From Alisma plantago-aquatica (Eukaryota; Streptophyta; Magnoliopsida; Alismatales; Alismataceae), in the NCBI GenBank assembly GCA_963693085.1, contig OY856409.1, forward strand, positions 1,340,620,915 through 1,340,684,914: a stretch of 64,000 bases of DNA, in the 5' to 3' direction. The first letter of the stretch is position 1; each line of letters begins with the position of its first letter. The notes under the pieces are model-generated. The model did not search any database. It was given only the letters and a program-made list of their open reading frames with translations, and had not been told where the DNA came from. Below, in pieces: positions 22,892 through 35,730 of this stretch. Both the position numbers and the translations under genes were made by a program.

Positions 22892-25800
22892 TGTGATGCC
22901 CTATGTCACAAACAACAAGTTAACACCAAACTAAATGTAGAAACAAAACTAAATAAGCAGATTACTGAAAAATGATAAAAATTAAAACTAATTACAACCA
23001 GGACCAACATCAGGAAACTTATTACATAAGGGTCCAAAACTTGCCATCTGAAACATATATCATAAAGCATATTTATTTACAACATGTCCACAAAAAGCCT
23101 ACATGTCACGTGTGAAACCTGTTCATTGACATAAACATGTACAACAACCAACTATATACAACAACGACGCATAAACCAAAAACTCATATCAATAACACCA
23201 TCGAGGAACATATGTAACTCCCCAAGAATTGAGTGTATAGGGATGACTCTAGGACTCTAATTACAAAATACCACAAGTAGCATTCCCAACCTTAGCTACT
23301 ATTGTCCTTCTTGCGGTTGCTTAGCCTTCATTGCACAATCTCTATCTCCTCGTGCACGTCCACCTAAAAGATGTGAGAAACCCATGGAGTGAGATTCCAA
23401 ATCTCAATAGGAGATATAACTCTCCATCAACACTATTATTAACACATATAACTAAAGCAAGTAGATACAGAATAAGACAGATGAACAAATTCACTTAAAT
23501 GATATGCATCTATTGAATAAAGCAAATTAAGCAATATTGGGTACTTATTACTGAACAGTAGAACAATCAATAATCTAAGAAGGAATATGAAGAACATGTA
23601 TATTCTCTACCAACTAACATGTACAAAAGTAAGGAAAGACTACAACCAATGTTCTCATATTTGATCCTAAGCAAGTGTACTACATGGCTGATTATGTATT
23701 TTATTATGCCCTGAGGATTTGAGTCGTACCACCCAAATCCAACCGACCACTGCTAAGTCAAAATCGGTGCCATACAAGGTCTATGGAAGAGTCATAATCC
23801 ACAACCTCAGCAAACCTCATGGTCAGTTCACGAGTACACAGTACAGACATACCAGTCAAATGCAACTGGTGACATGTAGTCAAACAGTGGAAGTCCTAGC
23901 CCATCTTGGTATAGGTCACGACACTAGTGAAACTGAGTTACAGCCATCAGCCGAAATCCTGCCAGGGTATGGCCTGCAACCAATCTTGTAAAACCACATA
24001 AGCAACATATCACTGAGCTACGGCCCACAGTCGCACTCCTACCAGGGTATGGCCCACAACCAATCATGTTATTGTATATACTCAATAGTATATGACTCCA
24101 AGCTTCCTCTTAGGGAAAGTTTGTTTCACCATCTAGTAAGTGCTGACGCTGAGATGGATCTATGGCACAAGGCATACTTACATGTTCAGGTTCCACTTGA
24201 TTAGTTAAGTCTATTTAAATGCCTTCAATATCAATCAAGTTATAATGTACAAAGCCAAAACACATTCTACAAAAGTAAGGGCATAACACAACTCCAAAAG
24301 ATATAAAACATATTGGGTGTGATATTGTCACACTATCACCACAAGAGGCATGTATTATTTCCATTCATGCCATCATCAACAAGCCACATATCATGGGATA
24401 CCAATCCCTCAACTCATCATTGGGAAAAGCCATCTCATATTATGCAACAAGTCACTGCCAGGTCATAGGACCCATTCACATTGTTCCTGTATCACAAGTG
24501 CCTCAACATGCCTGACAAGGGCATATTCAACATGTGTCATATCATAATGATTGTATCCTACACTAGCTATGATTATCAAGCTCATAACACCTGCATGGTT
24601 AGAAGTTGATAAGCATGAGAGAGATAACCACATAACATCATAATCCTTTCATGATAGACAAACAACCAAGATCATTGTTCATTATTAGGGTTAGGGTTTC
24701 CACTTAGCCAGTTAGAGTTTACAAGACTAGGTTCAACTATCAACCCTAGAACCATCACCCTCCATCATCATGGAGTGTATAAGGATTAGGACACATCATT
24801 ATAGTTGATTAGATAACATTCTAAACAACATTATATATGGCTTATGTATCATTCATATATGAATATCATTAAGTGTTCACATGTGCTTATCATTCACCTA
24901 CCATCACTCTATGTTGACCAAATAACCACATAGGTCATGAACACCATCATGGTCTGTGTCATGACCGTGACACTCATGTGTCTCAACCATCCACCAACAT
25001 GTCACGACCTCCACCCTCTAGGTCATGTCATGCCCACGACACTTAGGGTTAGGGTTCCACAAAACATCTCGACCAAAGGTGTCTCGACATCAAGGGTGTC
25101 TCAACCTCCACCCATGTCGCAACCCTACACTCTAGGGTAATTCTCAACTCAAGCAAGGAATGGACAAGACACCAACTCAGGGTGACTAGACCACTTAACA
25201 CCAAAATCCTTGACTTAATACTTCTAGGTCAAACTCAACCACAAGGAAGCATCTCGACCAAAAGCTATCAAGGTGGTGACCACACCAAGATGCACCATCT
25301 AGGTCTCAAAATAGAACTGAAACCAATGGGAGAACCAAGGTCGCCATGAAGGAAAACTCAAGCAACCGATCACCAAACCCTAAAGCATAGGTCAAGAAAC
25401 CACCAAGAAAGAACCTCTTCCAAAGAAGGTAAAACTATGCTCAAGGTAACCAAGACCGAACCTAACATCTATCCAACTTCTAGGTATATGAACACCATGC
25501 ATGGGAGCAAGATCAAGGGAAAAACTTAGAGAAGAACCACCACAACTCATCATCTAATAAATCGGGTACACATAGATTAGGGTTTCGGATTCTACCAAAT
25601 CGACCAAGATGTCTCTACCGAACAAAATCTAGAGATTACCACTAAGTGTAAGTATGACAAGGAAGCAATTTAGAGAGAGAAGATAGTAATAAAAAGCATA
25701 AAGAAGTGCAATAATAGAGTAGGTTTAGTGTTATATAACCCACCTTAAGATTATCACCACCAAGAGTTCCAAACGCCAAGACCAAGAGCTCCAAGCACAT

Positions 25801-27068
25801 GATCCAAGGGTTGAAGAAGCTTCACCAAAAGCTCCACACTCGGCCACAAGAGGACCTCAAGAAGGAGAAGATACCAAGGTCAAAGCTAGCCCAAGGAAAG
25901 AAGCAAAGAATCTCTTGGCCGAACCAAAAGAGAAAGGGAGAAAGAGAGGAGAAATCATCTTCACACTTGGGTCTACCTAGTCAAAACATAGTCTATGACC
26001 CTTGAGATGAGGAGTTTCTCTCCCAAAATGACCACCATGAATAACCATGGTCTAGGGCTGAGAAAAGAGAGGAATATAAAGGTAGGAGATCAAAAGAAAC
26101 ATCAACTTAGAAGACAAACACTTACTAAGGATGGAAGATGAGCTCGGATCACCACCACCACCACATGTAAGAGGAGATTGATCCCCTAAAATCCAAGGAT
26201 GAACCTCCTAGATCCACCAAGCTACAAGAACAACTAAAGAAGGAGGAAGAAGATACACTGTTGAAAAGGGTTGCAAGCAAGAAAAGATAAGGGGTTATAT
26301 ACATGGAAGATGAGGGAGAGAGAAAGGGTTGAGGTGTCAACATACTAAGGGGCCCAAGGGACACTTATCCACTCAAAAGGTCAACATGCAACCACTTAAG
26401 CATGATATGCAAGACATGGTGATACACTCTAGGTAGTATCTCAACCACCATGTCAACCCACATGGTCGTGGTCACGACCCTCCTAGGATCCACCTCCCAT
26501 GGTCGCGACACCACTACCTAACATCACCTCTCGGTCGAGACAAGGCACCTCCACAACCCTAGGTCGAAACAACCTATACATGGACAACCATCTCAACCCA
26601 AGACCACCCAAGACTAGATAGGTCATGACCCCCAACACCTAGAGGAGGTGTTTTGACTGTGACACCCTCCAAAACCAACCTTGGTCACGACCCAAGGTTG
26701 AGGCAACACAACCAACACACATGGGTCAAGACACTCAATAGTCACATCAACCCTAATCACCACCTAAGGTGATACTCCTCAACCAAGGCTAAAACAAGGT
26801 GCCCTACTCTTTATCTTTCCTCTAGATGATGTCAAGAAAGAGAGGTAACATTCTAGAGGTGGAAAATTTCACATCAACCCCCTACATTGGGTAAATTGCA
26901 ATTAGCACCAAAACTAGCATAGCAAACTTCATCCAAACAAGCTCAAGCTTGAAACTTAAGCTCTCTACAAGCCTTAAATACATATCATAAGATTAGAGAA
27001 AGATTCTAAGCACATAATTAAGCTAAAGCAAATAGGTTTACCCCACAACTCAGGTCAGGGGTCTTACA
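22892..27068 (-). repeat. E1 3' LTR (4177 bp)
   Basis: Read on the minus strand it starts TGTAAGACCCCTGACC and ends GGCATCACA. A TATA-like TATATAA (minus) lies at 26295-26301. Several short open frames inside (for example 25799-26005, 26149-26364) are in LTR sequence and are not genes. At 23960-24060 'ccagggtatggcc' recurs, as it does in the other LTR. Confidence 0.9.
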
Positions 27069-27084
27069 AGCCATAAACCCCTAA
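27069..27084 (-). promoter_or_regulatory. E1 polypurine tract
   Basis: The minus strand reads ..aggggtttatggct immediately before TGTAAG of the 3' LTR, preceded by 'ttcgggggcaaattcc', a usual gypsy 3' signature. Confidence 0.7.
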
Positions 27085-27109
27085 TAAGGAATTTGCCCCC
27101 GAAATCCTA

Positions 27110-27526
27110 ATAGAAAAGAGAGGGGTACTTCCTATTCATCTCTTCCTAGATCTCCCATGTGGCTTCCTCAACACCATGGTGATACCATAGAACCTTCACA
27201 AGCACTATGGCTTTCCTCTTCAACTTCTTCACTCTTCTGTCAAGGATCAACACTGGACCTTCAACATACGACATGTCCTTATCAAGATCTACTTCAACTG
27301 GCTGTAGCACTAACTCTGTATCAGGATGGCACATCTTCAACATACTCACATGAAACACTGGATGCAATATGTGCAACTCAGGTGGCAACTCCAACATGTA
27401 TGCCACCTTCCCAACATGTGCCGCCACAGGGTAAGGTCTCATAAACCTGGGAGACAACTTACCCTTCTTCCCAAACCTTAGAACACCTTTCCAGCGAGAG
27501 ACCTTGAGGTATACTCTATCTCCCAC
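27110..27526 (-). pseudogene. E1 integrase C-terminus and chromodomain
   Basis: 126-residue open frame: GDRVYLKVSRWKGVLRFGKKG, LSPRFMRPYPVAAHVGKVAY, LPPELHILHPVFHVSMLK, then DMSYVEGPVLILDRRVKKLK and IVLVKVLWYHHGVEEATWEI. The last block is the chromodomain-like ending (VLW...EEATWE) typical of plant chromoviruses, where it guides integration to heterochromatin. The residues expected after ATWE run on to about 27115. Best preserved part of E1. Confidence 0.85.
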
Positions 27527-27559
27527 TTGGAACTCTAAAGGTCTATGGCAGTTATCTGC

Positions 27560-28500
27560 ATATGACTTCTCTATGTCTTATGCTGCCTTCAACTGCAGCT
27601 GAATCACCTTGATCTTTTCTGTCATATATTGCACAAGCTTGGGACCAAGAAGATGATACTCTATTGTCTCATACCAACACAATGGAGACCTACAATTCCT
27701 CCCATACAATGCCTCATAAGGTGCCATGTCGATGCTACTATGGTAACTGTTGTTGCAAGCGAACTCTATCAGGATGAGTTGCACATCTCAACTGCCCGAA
27801 AACTAGAGAACACAAGCTCTTAACAGATCCTCCAAGGTCTGAATGGTCCTTTTTGATAGGTCATCTATCTGTGGGTGGAAGTTAGTGTTAAACCTCAAAT
27901 GTGTTCCCAAATTTGTGTGTAGTTTCTCCCAAAAGCGACTCGTAAATTGGGAACCTCTATCAGATACGATGGTATCTAGAACTCCGTGCAAACACATTAT
28001 CTCATCAACATAGATTTGGGCAAGCTTCTTAGTTATATATGTCGTCTTCACAGGAAGGAAATGTGGTGACTTGGTCAACCTATCAATGATCACCCAAATA
28101 GAACCATGACCCTTGATTATCCTAGGCAGACCAACCATAAAGTCCATAGTCACATGATCCCATTTCCACTGTGGTATAGGTAATATTTGCAATGTCCCTG
28201 CAGGCTTCTGATGCTCGACTTTAACCTGTTGACACACAGCACATCTCACAACGAACTCAACCACATCATTCTTCAAGCCAGGCCACCAATATATTTCCTT
28301 CAGGTTATGACACATCTTGGAGCTATATGGGTGCATAGCGTACATAGATGAGTGAGCCTCTTCCAGCACCATGTTCCTTAGATCATCATCATCAGCAACC
28401 ACTACTCTGTCATGGTAACAAACAGTCCCATCATATGACTCGTGGAAGCCATCACACTTCTCACTTCCAAACTCTGATCTAATCTACTATACTCACGGTA
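27560..28500 (-). pseudogene. E1 integrase core
   Basis: Zinc-binding region HSSMYAMHPYSSKM...CAVCQQVKVEHQKP, then WKWDHVTMDFMVGLP (first Asp), VIIDRLTKSPHF, IVSDRGSQFTS (second Asp) and FHPQIDDLSKRTIQTLEDLL. Relatives have ..DGQSERTIQ.. here, so the catalytic Glu is replaced by Lys. After a break near 27803, LILIEFACNNSYHSSIDMAP and EALYGRNCRSPLCWYE continue at 27578-27784. Positions 27762-27794 are the source-matching sequence of the 33-nt insert found in E2. Confidence 0.85.
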
Positions 28501-28679
28501 TCAACTTGTTGTGCTTCTCTGATCTACTATCTCAATGTGGGCTTCATCAGCAACTGTGCTAACAAACCTGCTAGCATTGACACCTCCAACTGTACATTAA
28601 TCTGACGTAAGGAGACCAACATGTCTCGCTTGTGTCACACTAAAGAACTCAACTGGGAACTATCCATAAGCAAAGACGA

Positions 28680-29215
28680 TGACTTCCTACTCAATGCATC
28701 TACTACAACATTAGCCTTCCCTAGATGGTAATCAATCATGCAGTCATAGTTCTTAATTAACTCCATCCAGTGTCATTGTCTCATGTTCATCTCTTGTTGT
28801 GAGAAGATTTACTTCAGGTTCTTGTGATCTGTGAAGATCTGACACTTCTCTCCATAAAGGTAGTGCCTCTAGATCTTCAAAGTATGGACCACAATAGCTA
28901 ACTCCAAGTCGTGGGTTGGGTAGTTCTCCTCGTGTTTCTTAATTTGTCGAGAAGCAATAGAAATCACTTACTTGTCCTGCATCAGCACACAACCAAAGCC
29001 ATTCCTAGACACATCACAGAAGACTATGTACCCCTTCCCGCAGGCAAGAGCAACACTGGTGTACTTGTCAAATTCTCCTTCAATGTCTGAAAATCATGCT
29101 GACATGTGTCATTCCACATGAATGGCACATCTTTCCTTGTCAACTTTGTTAGGGGAAAAGTGATAGCACTGAAGTTCTTGATGAATCTCCTATAGTAGCC
29201 TACCAAACCCATAAA
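28680..29215 (-). pseudogene. E1 RT thumb and RNase H
   Basis: From high to low coordinates: SSFMGLVGYYRRFIKNFSA, LTKLTRKDVPFMWND and CQHDFQTLKENLTSTPVLLL; then RNase H with [54 protein letters not shown] and DYHLGKANVVVDALSRKS, read in interrupted frames. It continues the RT fragment at 41685; the two were contiguous before E2 inserted at the codons for 'VCS|FMGL'. Confidence 0.8.
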
Positions 29216-29220
29216 ACTAC
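29216..29220. repeat. E2 target-site duplication, left (ACTAC)
   Basis: ACTAC directly before TGTGACATATGTTGCC. Identical to 41680-41684. Confidence 0.85.
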
Positions 29221-30204
29221 TGTGACATATGTTGCCAAACATCGTTTAAGATTAATGCAGAAGCGATTGTTAACAGTGGAATTATCAAAAATCACTAAAA
29301 ATTAAAACCATTTTCAAAGGGATCTATTCTCAAGAAAACTCTTTAAACAAGAACCATAATATTACATTCACATATTGGTTCACATAGTACATTCTCTGTA
29401 CCATTTCTTCTCGAGGAATGTATATATACATCATTGCTTTGCTAAAAAGCACAAGTAACAAAATCCTCGAGGCATCATGCCAAAATCTCAGATCAAATAT
29501 AAAAACACTATCACTGACTCCTAGGACCTGAGAGTACAGAGACGACACATAGGACTCTATTTACACATATACAAGACTTGACAGCCAGTATCTCCACCTG
29601 AAGATTAACTGTTGTCCTTGTTGCTGCTGCTGCTGTTCTTCCCTTTTTATGAGGTTTTTGTTTCTACCTCATCCGCGTCCACCTAAAAATGTTGGATTCC
29701 ACAGGGGTGAGACAATTGTAAAATTGTCCCAGTGAGAGATATAACTCTCCGCCGAAAACATTATTATTGCAGTTTAATGGAAATAAACTGAACAGTGGAA
29801 TTAGATATTCAACAACAGATAAATCAATATCTATGCAGAATAGATCAACATTTCAATTCAAGCGTTTAAGCTATAACTTGATAAAGCAGCATATATAACA
29901 TTTATGTATCTAGAACATACTAAGCAAAATAACATCAACCAGTAATTCTCATATTTCAATCTTATGCAAATACACTATACGGCTGATTACATTTTACAAA
30001 CATTCTTAAGCCCTGAGGAGATGAGATATACCGCTCATACTCCAACCGACCATGATTACGTAAAGCATCGGTACCACACAAGGTCAATGGGAGAGCCAGA
30101 TTCCATGACCTCATCTATCTCGGTCAGTACAAGACTACTTTTAGCAGAGACATCATGTGTCAAACTGCAATTAGCTTGCCAGGGTATATTGGCATCTTCA
30201 CTAT

Positions 30205-30350
30205 AGAGTTATAGCCCGTAGCATATACTCTCTTCAGGGTTATGGCCCGTAGCCAATTCCTGGTATTATATTGAGGAGTTATGGCCCATAGCCATACTCT
30301 TATTGGGGTATGGTCTGAAACCAATCCCGTACATAGGACATAGCCCGTAG
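30205..30350 (-). repeat. Short repeats 'ttatggcccgtagcc' in the E2 LTR
   Basis: About five imperfect copies (tatagcccgtagc, ttatggcccgtagcc, ttatggcccatagcc, catagcccgtagcc and others), spaced 40-50 bp. The E1 LTR has a diverged equivalent near 23960-24060. Confidence 0.7.
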
Positions 30351-31199
30351 CCATTCCTATGGGGCACAAGGATATATTTGCCCAATTACCCCCACATATT
30401 GAAAAATATGTGTTCAGAGTAAAACTCATTTCACCATTCAGCTAATTCTGACGCTGATGGATCTGTGGCCAGGGCAACTACATTCTATGGTATCACCTGA
30501 TTTATTAGGTACATTATCATATTCTTTTAGCATCAGCCAAGTTTTCAAACATAACTTATTAGGACAAGTGATACAAAGAAACATGTACTATTTTCATCAG
30601 TTACTTCTCAGTCTTTATAAGACATTGGGATCTCAGTCCCTTATTTCAATACTGGGAATTATCATCCCTTAACAATCTCATTACCATAATCATACGGTTC
30701 TGGGTATTCAAACCCTTAGCTCATCATTGAGCACTGTTACCACTTTTCCAGGTAACTATCACCTTCAGGTCATCTGACCAAGGTAAACATGGTACTTGCT
30801 ATACAAGCATTACTCATGGTACTTGAGGCCCATTAACTCTCTTGTTACCTCTTATCAGACAGCAAGGCATATTATGGCACACAAGGCCCAATAAACAATA
30901 ATGAATAAAACATCATAGCTCATACCTGGCCATGATCATCATTTCAGAATACCTGCATGGTTAGCGCAGATGATAATAGTAACTTCAATTACATATCAGT
31001 ACCATGCATAACAAATATAGATTCACTATTCAAGGGTAACACAACTATTCCCTTACTAGGGATAGAGTTTCCCATTTTAGGTCATTTGGGAACATTCATC
31101 CCATTACCCAGATCAAGGTTATGGTTTATCATCATATTGCCCAAGATTAGGGTTTCATAAAACATTACATAGCATCACCCTAGATTTGAGCTCCACATC

Positions 31200-31660
31200 A
31201 CATCAAACATCAGGGTTTCTCATAAAATCACCTTAAGTTAGGGTTTCACATAATTTTACCCCAGAATAAGGTCTACATTCAATAACCCACAATTAGAGTT
31301 TACTATTCATCCCAATTAGGGTTTCTAATCAATTACCCATAATCAGGGTTTACTATTCATCCAAATTAGGATTTCACAATCAATTACCCATAATTAGTAT
31401 TGATGTGCAATTATCTCCAATTAGGGTTTACTATTCATCCCAATTAGGGTTTCTATTCAATTTCCCATAATCAGGGTTTACTATTCATCCAAATTAGGAT
31501 TTCTCATCACATCACCCTGAATTATGGTTATTCAAGTCATCATTCTAGTTTAGGATTACATTCTTACCCTGGATTAGGGTTATACTTAAAATTGCCCTGA
31601 ATTAGGGTTAGAATTCATTAACCTTCTCAATTAGGGTTCATATTCCAGATTAGGGTTTTA
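31200..31660 (-). repeat. 'aattagggttt' repeat block in the E2 LTR
   Basis: Irregular array of 'aattagggtttactattc' and 'cataatcagggttta' units. It contains TTAGGGTTT cores resembling the plant telomere repeat, but the units are longer and irregular. Confidence 0.7.
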
Positions 31661-32031
31661 TGATTTCTATGCTGAGAATCATGCCCTTAATCACCACACG
31701 AATCATATTCATGTACAAATTCCTCTCTATCACCCTCTCAACTTGATTAGGTTACATCATTCCTTTAATCAAATACATACAACTATGATTGACATAGAGT
31801 ACTGAATTATTGCTTTCATAAGCAATTGGGGTTTATCACTTTAAAGATACTAATCACCTAAGAACTTTAGGAATTCAAACTTTGTACCTAACATTGATTG
31901 ACATTACTATCAATCATTGGATTAATGGAACAATCACCACCTTCAATTTCCAAAAGATTGAATCACAATTGATCATCATTCGATTTTGGGTTTTCATCAC
32001 CAAACAGTTTTGAAAACAGATTGGTCTCCAA

Positions 32032-32064
32032 CAGTTGAGATGTGCAACTCATCCTGATAGAGTT
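32032..32064 (+). other. 33-nt templated insert at the E2 left junction
   Basis: Identical over 33 of 33 bases to the complement of 27762-27794 in the E1 integrase. It sits exactly between the outer LTR part and the inner LTR part, overlapping the latter by AGTT (32061-32064). Confidence 0.85.
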
Positions 32065-33009
32065 TGACACATGATGTCCCTGCTAAAAGTAGTCTCATAC
32101 TGACCGAGACATATGAGGTCATGGAATCTGGCTCTCCCATTGACCTTGTGTGGTACCGATGCTTTACGTAATCGTGGTCGGTTGGAGTATGAGCGGTATA
32201 TCTCATCTCCTCAAGGCTTAAGAATGTTTGTAAAATGTAATCATCTGTATAGCGTATTTGCATAAGATTGAAATATGAGAATTACTGGTTGATGTTATTT
32301 TTCTTAGTATGTTCTAGATACATAAATGTTATATATGCTGCTTTATCAAGTTATAGCTTAAATGGTTGAATTGAAATGTTGATCTATTCTGCATAAATAT
32401 TGATTTATTTGTTGTTGAAAATCTAGTTCCATTGTTCAGTTTATTTCCCTTAAACTACAATAATAATGTTTTTGGAGGAGAGTTATATCTCTCACTGGGA
32501 CAATTTTACAATTGTCTCACCCTCGTGGAATCCAACATTTTTAGGTGGGCGCGGATGAGGTAGAAATAGAAACCTCATAAAAAGGGAAGAACAGCAGCAA
32601 CAGCAGCAACAAGGACAGTAGTGAATCTTCAAGTGGAGATACTGGCTGTCAAGTCTTGCATAGGTGTAAATAGAGTCCTATGTGTCATCTCTGTACTCTC
32701 AGGTCCTAGGAGTCAGTGATAGTGTTTTTATATTTGATCTGAGATTTTAGCATGATGCCTCGAGGATTTTGTTACTTGTGCTTTTTAGCAAAGCAATGAT
32801 GTATATATACATTCCTCGAGAAGAAATGGTACAGAGAATGTACTATGTGAACCAGTATGTGAATGTAATATTATGGTTCTTGTTTAAAGAGTTTTCCTGA
32901 GAATGGATCCCTTTGAAAACGGTTTTAATTTTTAGTGATTTTTGGTAATTCCATTGTTAACGATTGCTTCCACATTAATCTTAAACAATGTTTGGCAACA
33001 GACGTCACA
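32061..33009 (+). repeat. E2 inner left LTR part (3' portion)
   Basis: Plus-oriented end of an LTR finishing ..GGCAACAGACGTCACA at 33009, next to the primer site. It mirrors 29221-30168 with scattered substitutions. Confidence 0.9.
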
Positions 33010-33015
33010 ATTTAG

Positions 33016-33027
33016 TGGTATCAGAGC
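33016..33027 (+). promoter_or_regulatory. E2 primer binding site
   Basis: TGGTATCAGAGC, complementary to initiator Met tRNA, 6 bp after the inner LTR end. Shows that the interior is plus-oriented. Confidence 0.9.
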
Positions 33028-33142
33028 TCTAGGTTCGCTGAGTCTACAGAGACATGGGATTAAGGTTGTTGAGTCTGTTCTAGTGTCTTCCAGTTATCTA
33101 ATAGTGTCTTCTGCTCATATAGGAGGAGAAGAGGAACTAAAG

Positions 33143-34330
33143 ATGTCCAGATCACACGATGAACATGCTGCTGAGAGTAGCGTTGCTGCACCAGGAGGAG
33201 GTGCAAGAGATCAAGATAGGGAGGATCCTGTACCTGAACAACCCCAGTTTAATCAAGCTGATATGGGGAACCCAACCTTCCAAGCTATGTTTGGGCAGTT
33301 TATGGCAGCCATGACTCATATGACTGATAGGATGCCATTACCTACACCTAGGGCACCTACCCACCATGAAGGACAGGGAGCCGGCAAGACATTTGAATGA
33401 CTTTGCCGGGTTGGGGCCATAGATTATACTGGCACAACTGATCCAGCCGATGCAGACTTATGGCTGACTGAGCTGGAGAAAGCCTTTAGGATCCTCAATA
33501 TCCCTGAGGATGAGAAGGTGAGACATGCTATTTACCTGTTGAAAGGTAGTACTAGTCACTGGTGGACCATTGAGGAAGGCAAGAGGCCAGGTGTGGTAAT
33601 TGGATGGGAAGAGTTCTGACGAGAATTCATTAGTAGATACTTTCCTAAAACTTTTCTAGACGAGAAAATTACTCAGTTTGAACGGATTAGGTAGGGACAA
33701 ATGAACATTAGAGAGTATGAGGCTAAGTTCATGGAACTTTTTTGGTTTTGTCTGCATATGGCATCTACTGATGAGGAGAGAATTCAGCATTTCGAGAAGG
33801 GGTTGAACACTGAATTGACCACTCCGGTGTCTACTTTAGAGAACCGAGATAGGTTTTCCACCTTTGTGGATTCTATAAGATAGATAGAGAGGTCTGTGAT
33901 TGAAAAGCGTCAGACTAAGAGTAAGAAAGAGTACACACAGTTTCAAGGAAAAAGGTCTGAGGGTTTCAAGAAACTAAGATTTTCTGCACCGGCAGCATCA
34001 CAGAGGTTCAATACCCAGACGCAGTGGACGTCAATTAGGGGAAGGGGTGTAGTTTTCCTCTGAATAGAGCCCCTAGCATAGCATCAACATCAGTAAATGG
34101 ATCCTCTAGACCACATAAAGAGAGTATAACTTGTCATCGATGTGGACTAGTAGGACATATGGAAAGGGATTGTCCAATGGGGAATGTAGTAGTGAATCAA
34201 CCCCCGAGACAGAGCCACCAAGGTTCTCAGAGAAAGCCATTTTCTAGTGATACCCGAGGATGTGGAAAAGCGTCCTAGGTAGGATCTTTTGCATCCAATA
34301 ATAGAGCACAGGGCCAACAGTAGGCAACAG
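33143..34330 (+). pseudogene. E2 gag
   Basis: Start at ATG 33143-33145 (MSRSHDEHAAESSVAAPGGG; E1 has a cognate start at 44206). Then FQAMFGQFMAAMTHMTDRM, a stop near 33398, AIDYTGTTDPADADLWLTEL, HAIYLLKGSTSHWW, EFISRYFPKTFLDEK, MNIREYEAKFMELFWFCLHM and FEKGLNTELTTPVSTLENRD, the retrotransposon gag domain. The zinc knuckle near 34129-34173 reads CHRCGLVGHMERDC, with all four ligands present. In-frame stops interrupt it at least four times. Confidence 0.85.
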
Positions 34331-34925
34331 TGAGATTCTATGCAATAAATCAACCCGAGGCAGTGGTTAATCCACGAGTTGTAACAGGTCAGATGGAACT
34401 ATTTCATTCTGATATGTCTTCATCCTGTTTTATATCTGTGTTAATTTATCTGGGTGCTACGCATTCCTTTATCACTCGAGAAGTGATACATGACTGCAAC
34501 ATGATTATCAGTCATAGAGCAAATAGTTTGATGCTAGAAACCCCTTTGTTGGGATCTGCAGTGTTGCGTGAGGTTTCTCCCTTCACTCTTATCTTTTCTA
34601 AATATCGCATTCAAGTGGATCTTATACCACTTGAGATGCATGGATTCAATATAATTCTTGGAATGGACACCCTAGAAAAGTACAAGGTTGTCTTGGATTG
34701 TGAGTCCAAGCAAGCCGTGTTCACAGATGATAGTGACACATGGATCTTTCAAGGAGATAGAAAGATTCTTCCAACCTGTCTGGTGTCAGCTATGATAGCT
34801 GAGAAGATGATGAGGCAAGGATGTGTTGCATTCTTGGCACATGTGGTAGATACCACCATGGAGATCCCTCATCCTTCTAAAGTTTCGGTAGTCAGAGAAT
34901 TTGAGGATGTGTTTCCTAAGGAACT
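34330..34925 (+). pseudogene. E2 protease region
   Basis: Open frame of 238 residues running into RT. The retropepsin motif reads LIYLGATHSFITRE where relatives have a D-S/L-G-A-T-H-S-F motif, so the catalytic Asp is Tyr. Then VDLIPLEMHGFNIILGMDTL, KYKVVLDCESKQAVF, CVAFLAHVVD and VVREFEDVFPKELPGVPLP, the linker leading to RT. Polyprotein processing would fail. Confidence 0.85.
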
Positions 34926-35730
34926 TCCAGGTGTACCTCTGCCCCGAGAGATTGATTTTGAGATTAATCTAATTCCGGGCACGCAACCTATAGCACAAAC
35001 ACCGTATAGGATGACACCTTCTGAGATGGTAGAGCTCAAGAAATAGATGCAAGAGTTGCTTGAGAAGGGTTTTATCCAACCGCGTACTTCACCATAGGGT
35101 GCTCCGGTCCTCTTTGTTAAGAAGAAGGATGGGCCTATGCGTTTATGCATCGACTATAGGCAGTTAAAAAAAGTAACCATAAAGAACAAGTATCCTCTAC
35201 CAAGGATTGATGACTTGCTTGATCAGTTGTGTGGTGCAACTATCTTTTCCAAGATAGATTTTAGGTTGGGATACCATCAGTTGCGTATAAAGGAGAGTGA
35301 TATACCTAAGTTTGCCTTTAGGATAAGGTATGGTCACTATGAGTTCATAGTTATGTCATTTGGAGTAACTAATGCACCAGCTGCATTCATGGAACTCATG
35401 AATAGAATCTTTCGACCTTTTCTTGATCAGTTTGTAGTAGTCTTCATAGATGATATCTTGATATATAGTAGAGATGCTCAACAGCATGAGAAGCACCTCC
35501 GTCAGGCTTTGAATTTGCTAAGAGAGCATAAATTGTATGCTAAGTTTAGCAAGTGTGAGTTCTGGTTACCAGAAGTTTCTTTTCTTGGACACGTAATATC
35601 TGCCTCAGGTATTCGTGTTGATCCTAAGAAGGTAGAATATGTCCTGCAATGAGAAAAGCCAAAGACACCGATAGAGATACACAGTTTCCTAGGACTGGCA
35701 GGTTATTACATGAGGTTCATTAAGAACTTT
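34926..35730 (+). pseudogene. E2 reverse transcriptase
   Basis: REIDFEINLIPGTQPIAQTP, then stops at 35044 and 35095. Open from 35137: [75 protein letters not shown] and [20 protein letters not shown] (catalytic FIDD intact), then [19 protein letters not shown] and [11 protein letters not shown] before a TGA at 35650. Every stop here fits a single Trp or Gln codon transition. Otherwise the best-preserved RT in the window. Confidence 0.9.

Larger units (their letters stand above)
29221..32031 (-). repeat. E2 outer left LTR part (3' portion, 2.8 kb)
   Basis: Starts TGTGACATATGTTGCC, the complement of the inner LTR end at 33009. 29221-30168 pairs with 32061-33009. 30169-32031 has no inverted partner in E2, but its first part is related to E1 LTR sequence near 23950-24230. 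Read on the plus strand it is colinear with the E1 LTR, confirming orientation. Confidence 0.85.

Noticed and set aside
31200..31660. Interstitial telomere repeat
   Set aside because: TTAGGGTTT cores recur, but in longer irregular units inside an LTR; not a run of TTTAGGG.
29964..32263. A conserved ~80-residue protein present twice (MQIHYTADYILQT... and MQIRYTDDYILQT...)
   Set aside because: The two frames are the two arms of the E2 LTR inverted repeat; their similarity is due to the repeat, not to protein selection.
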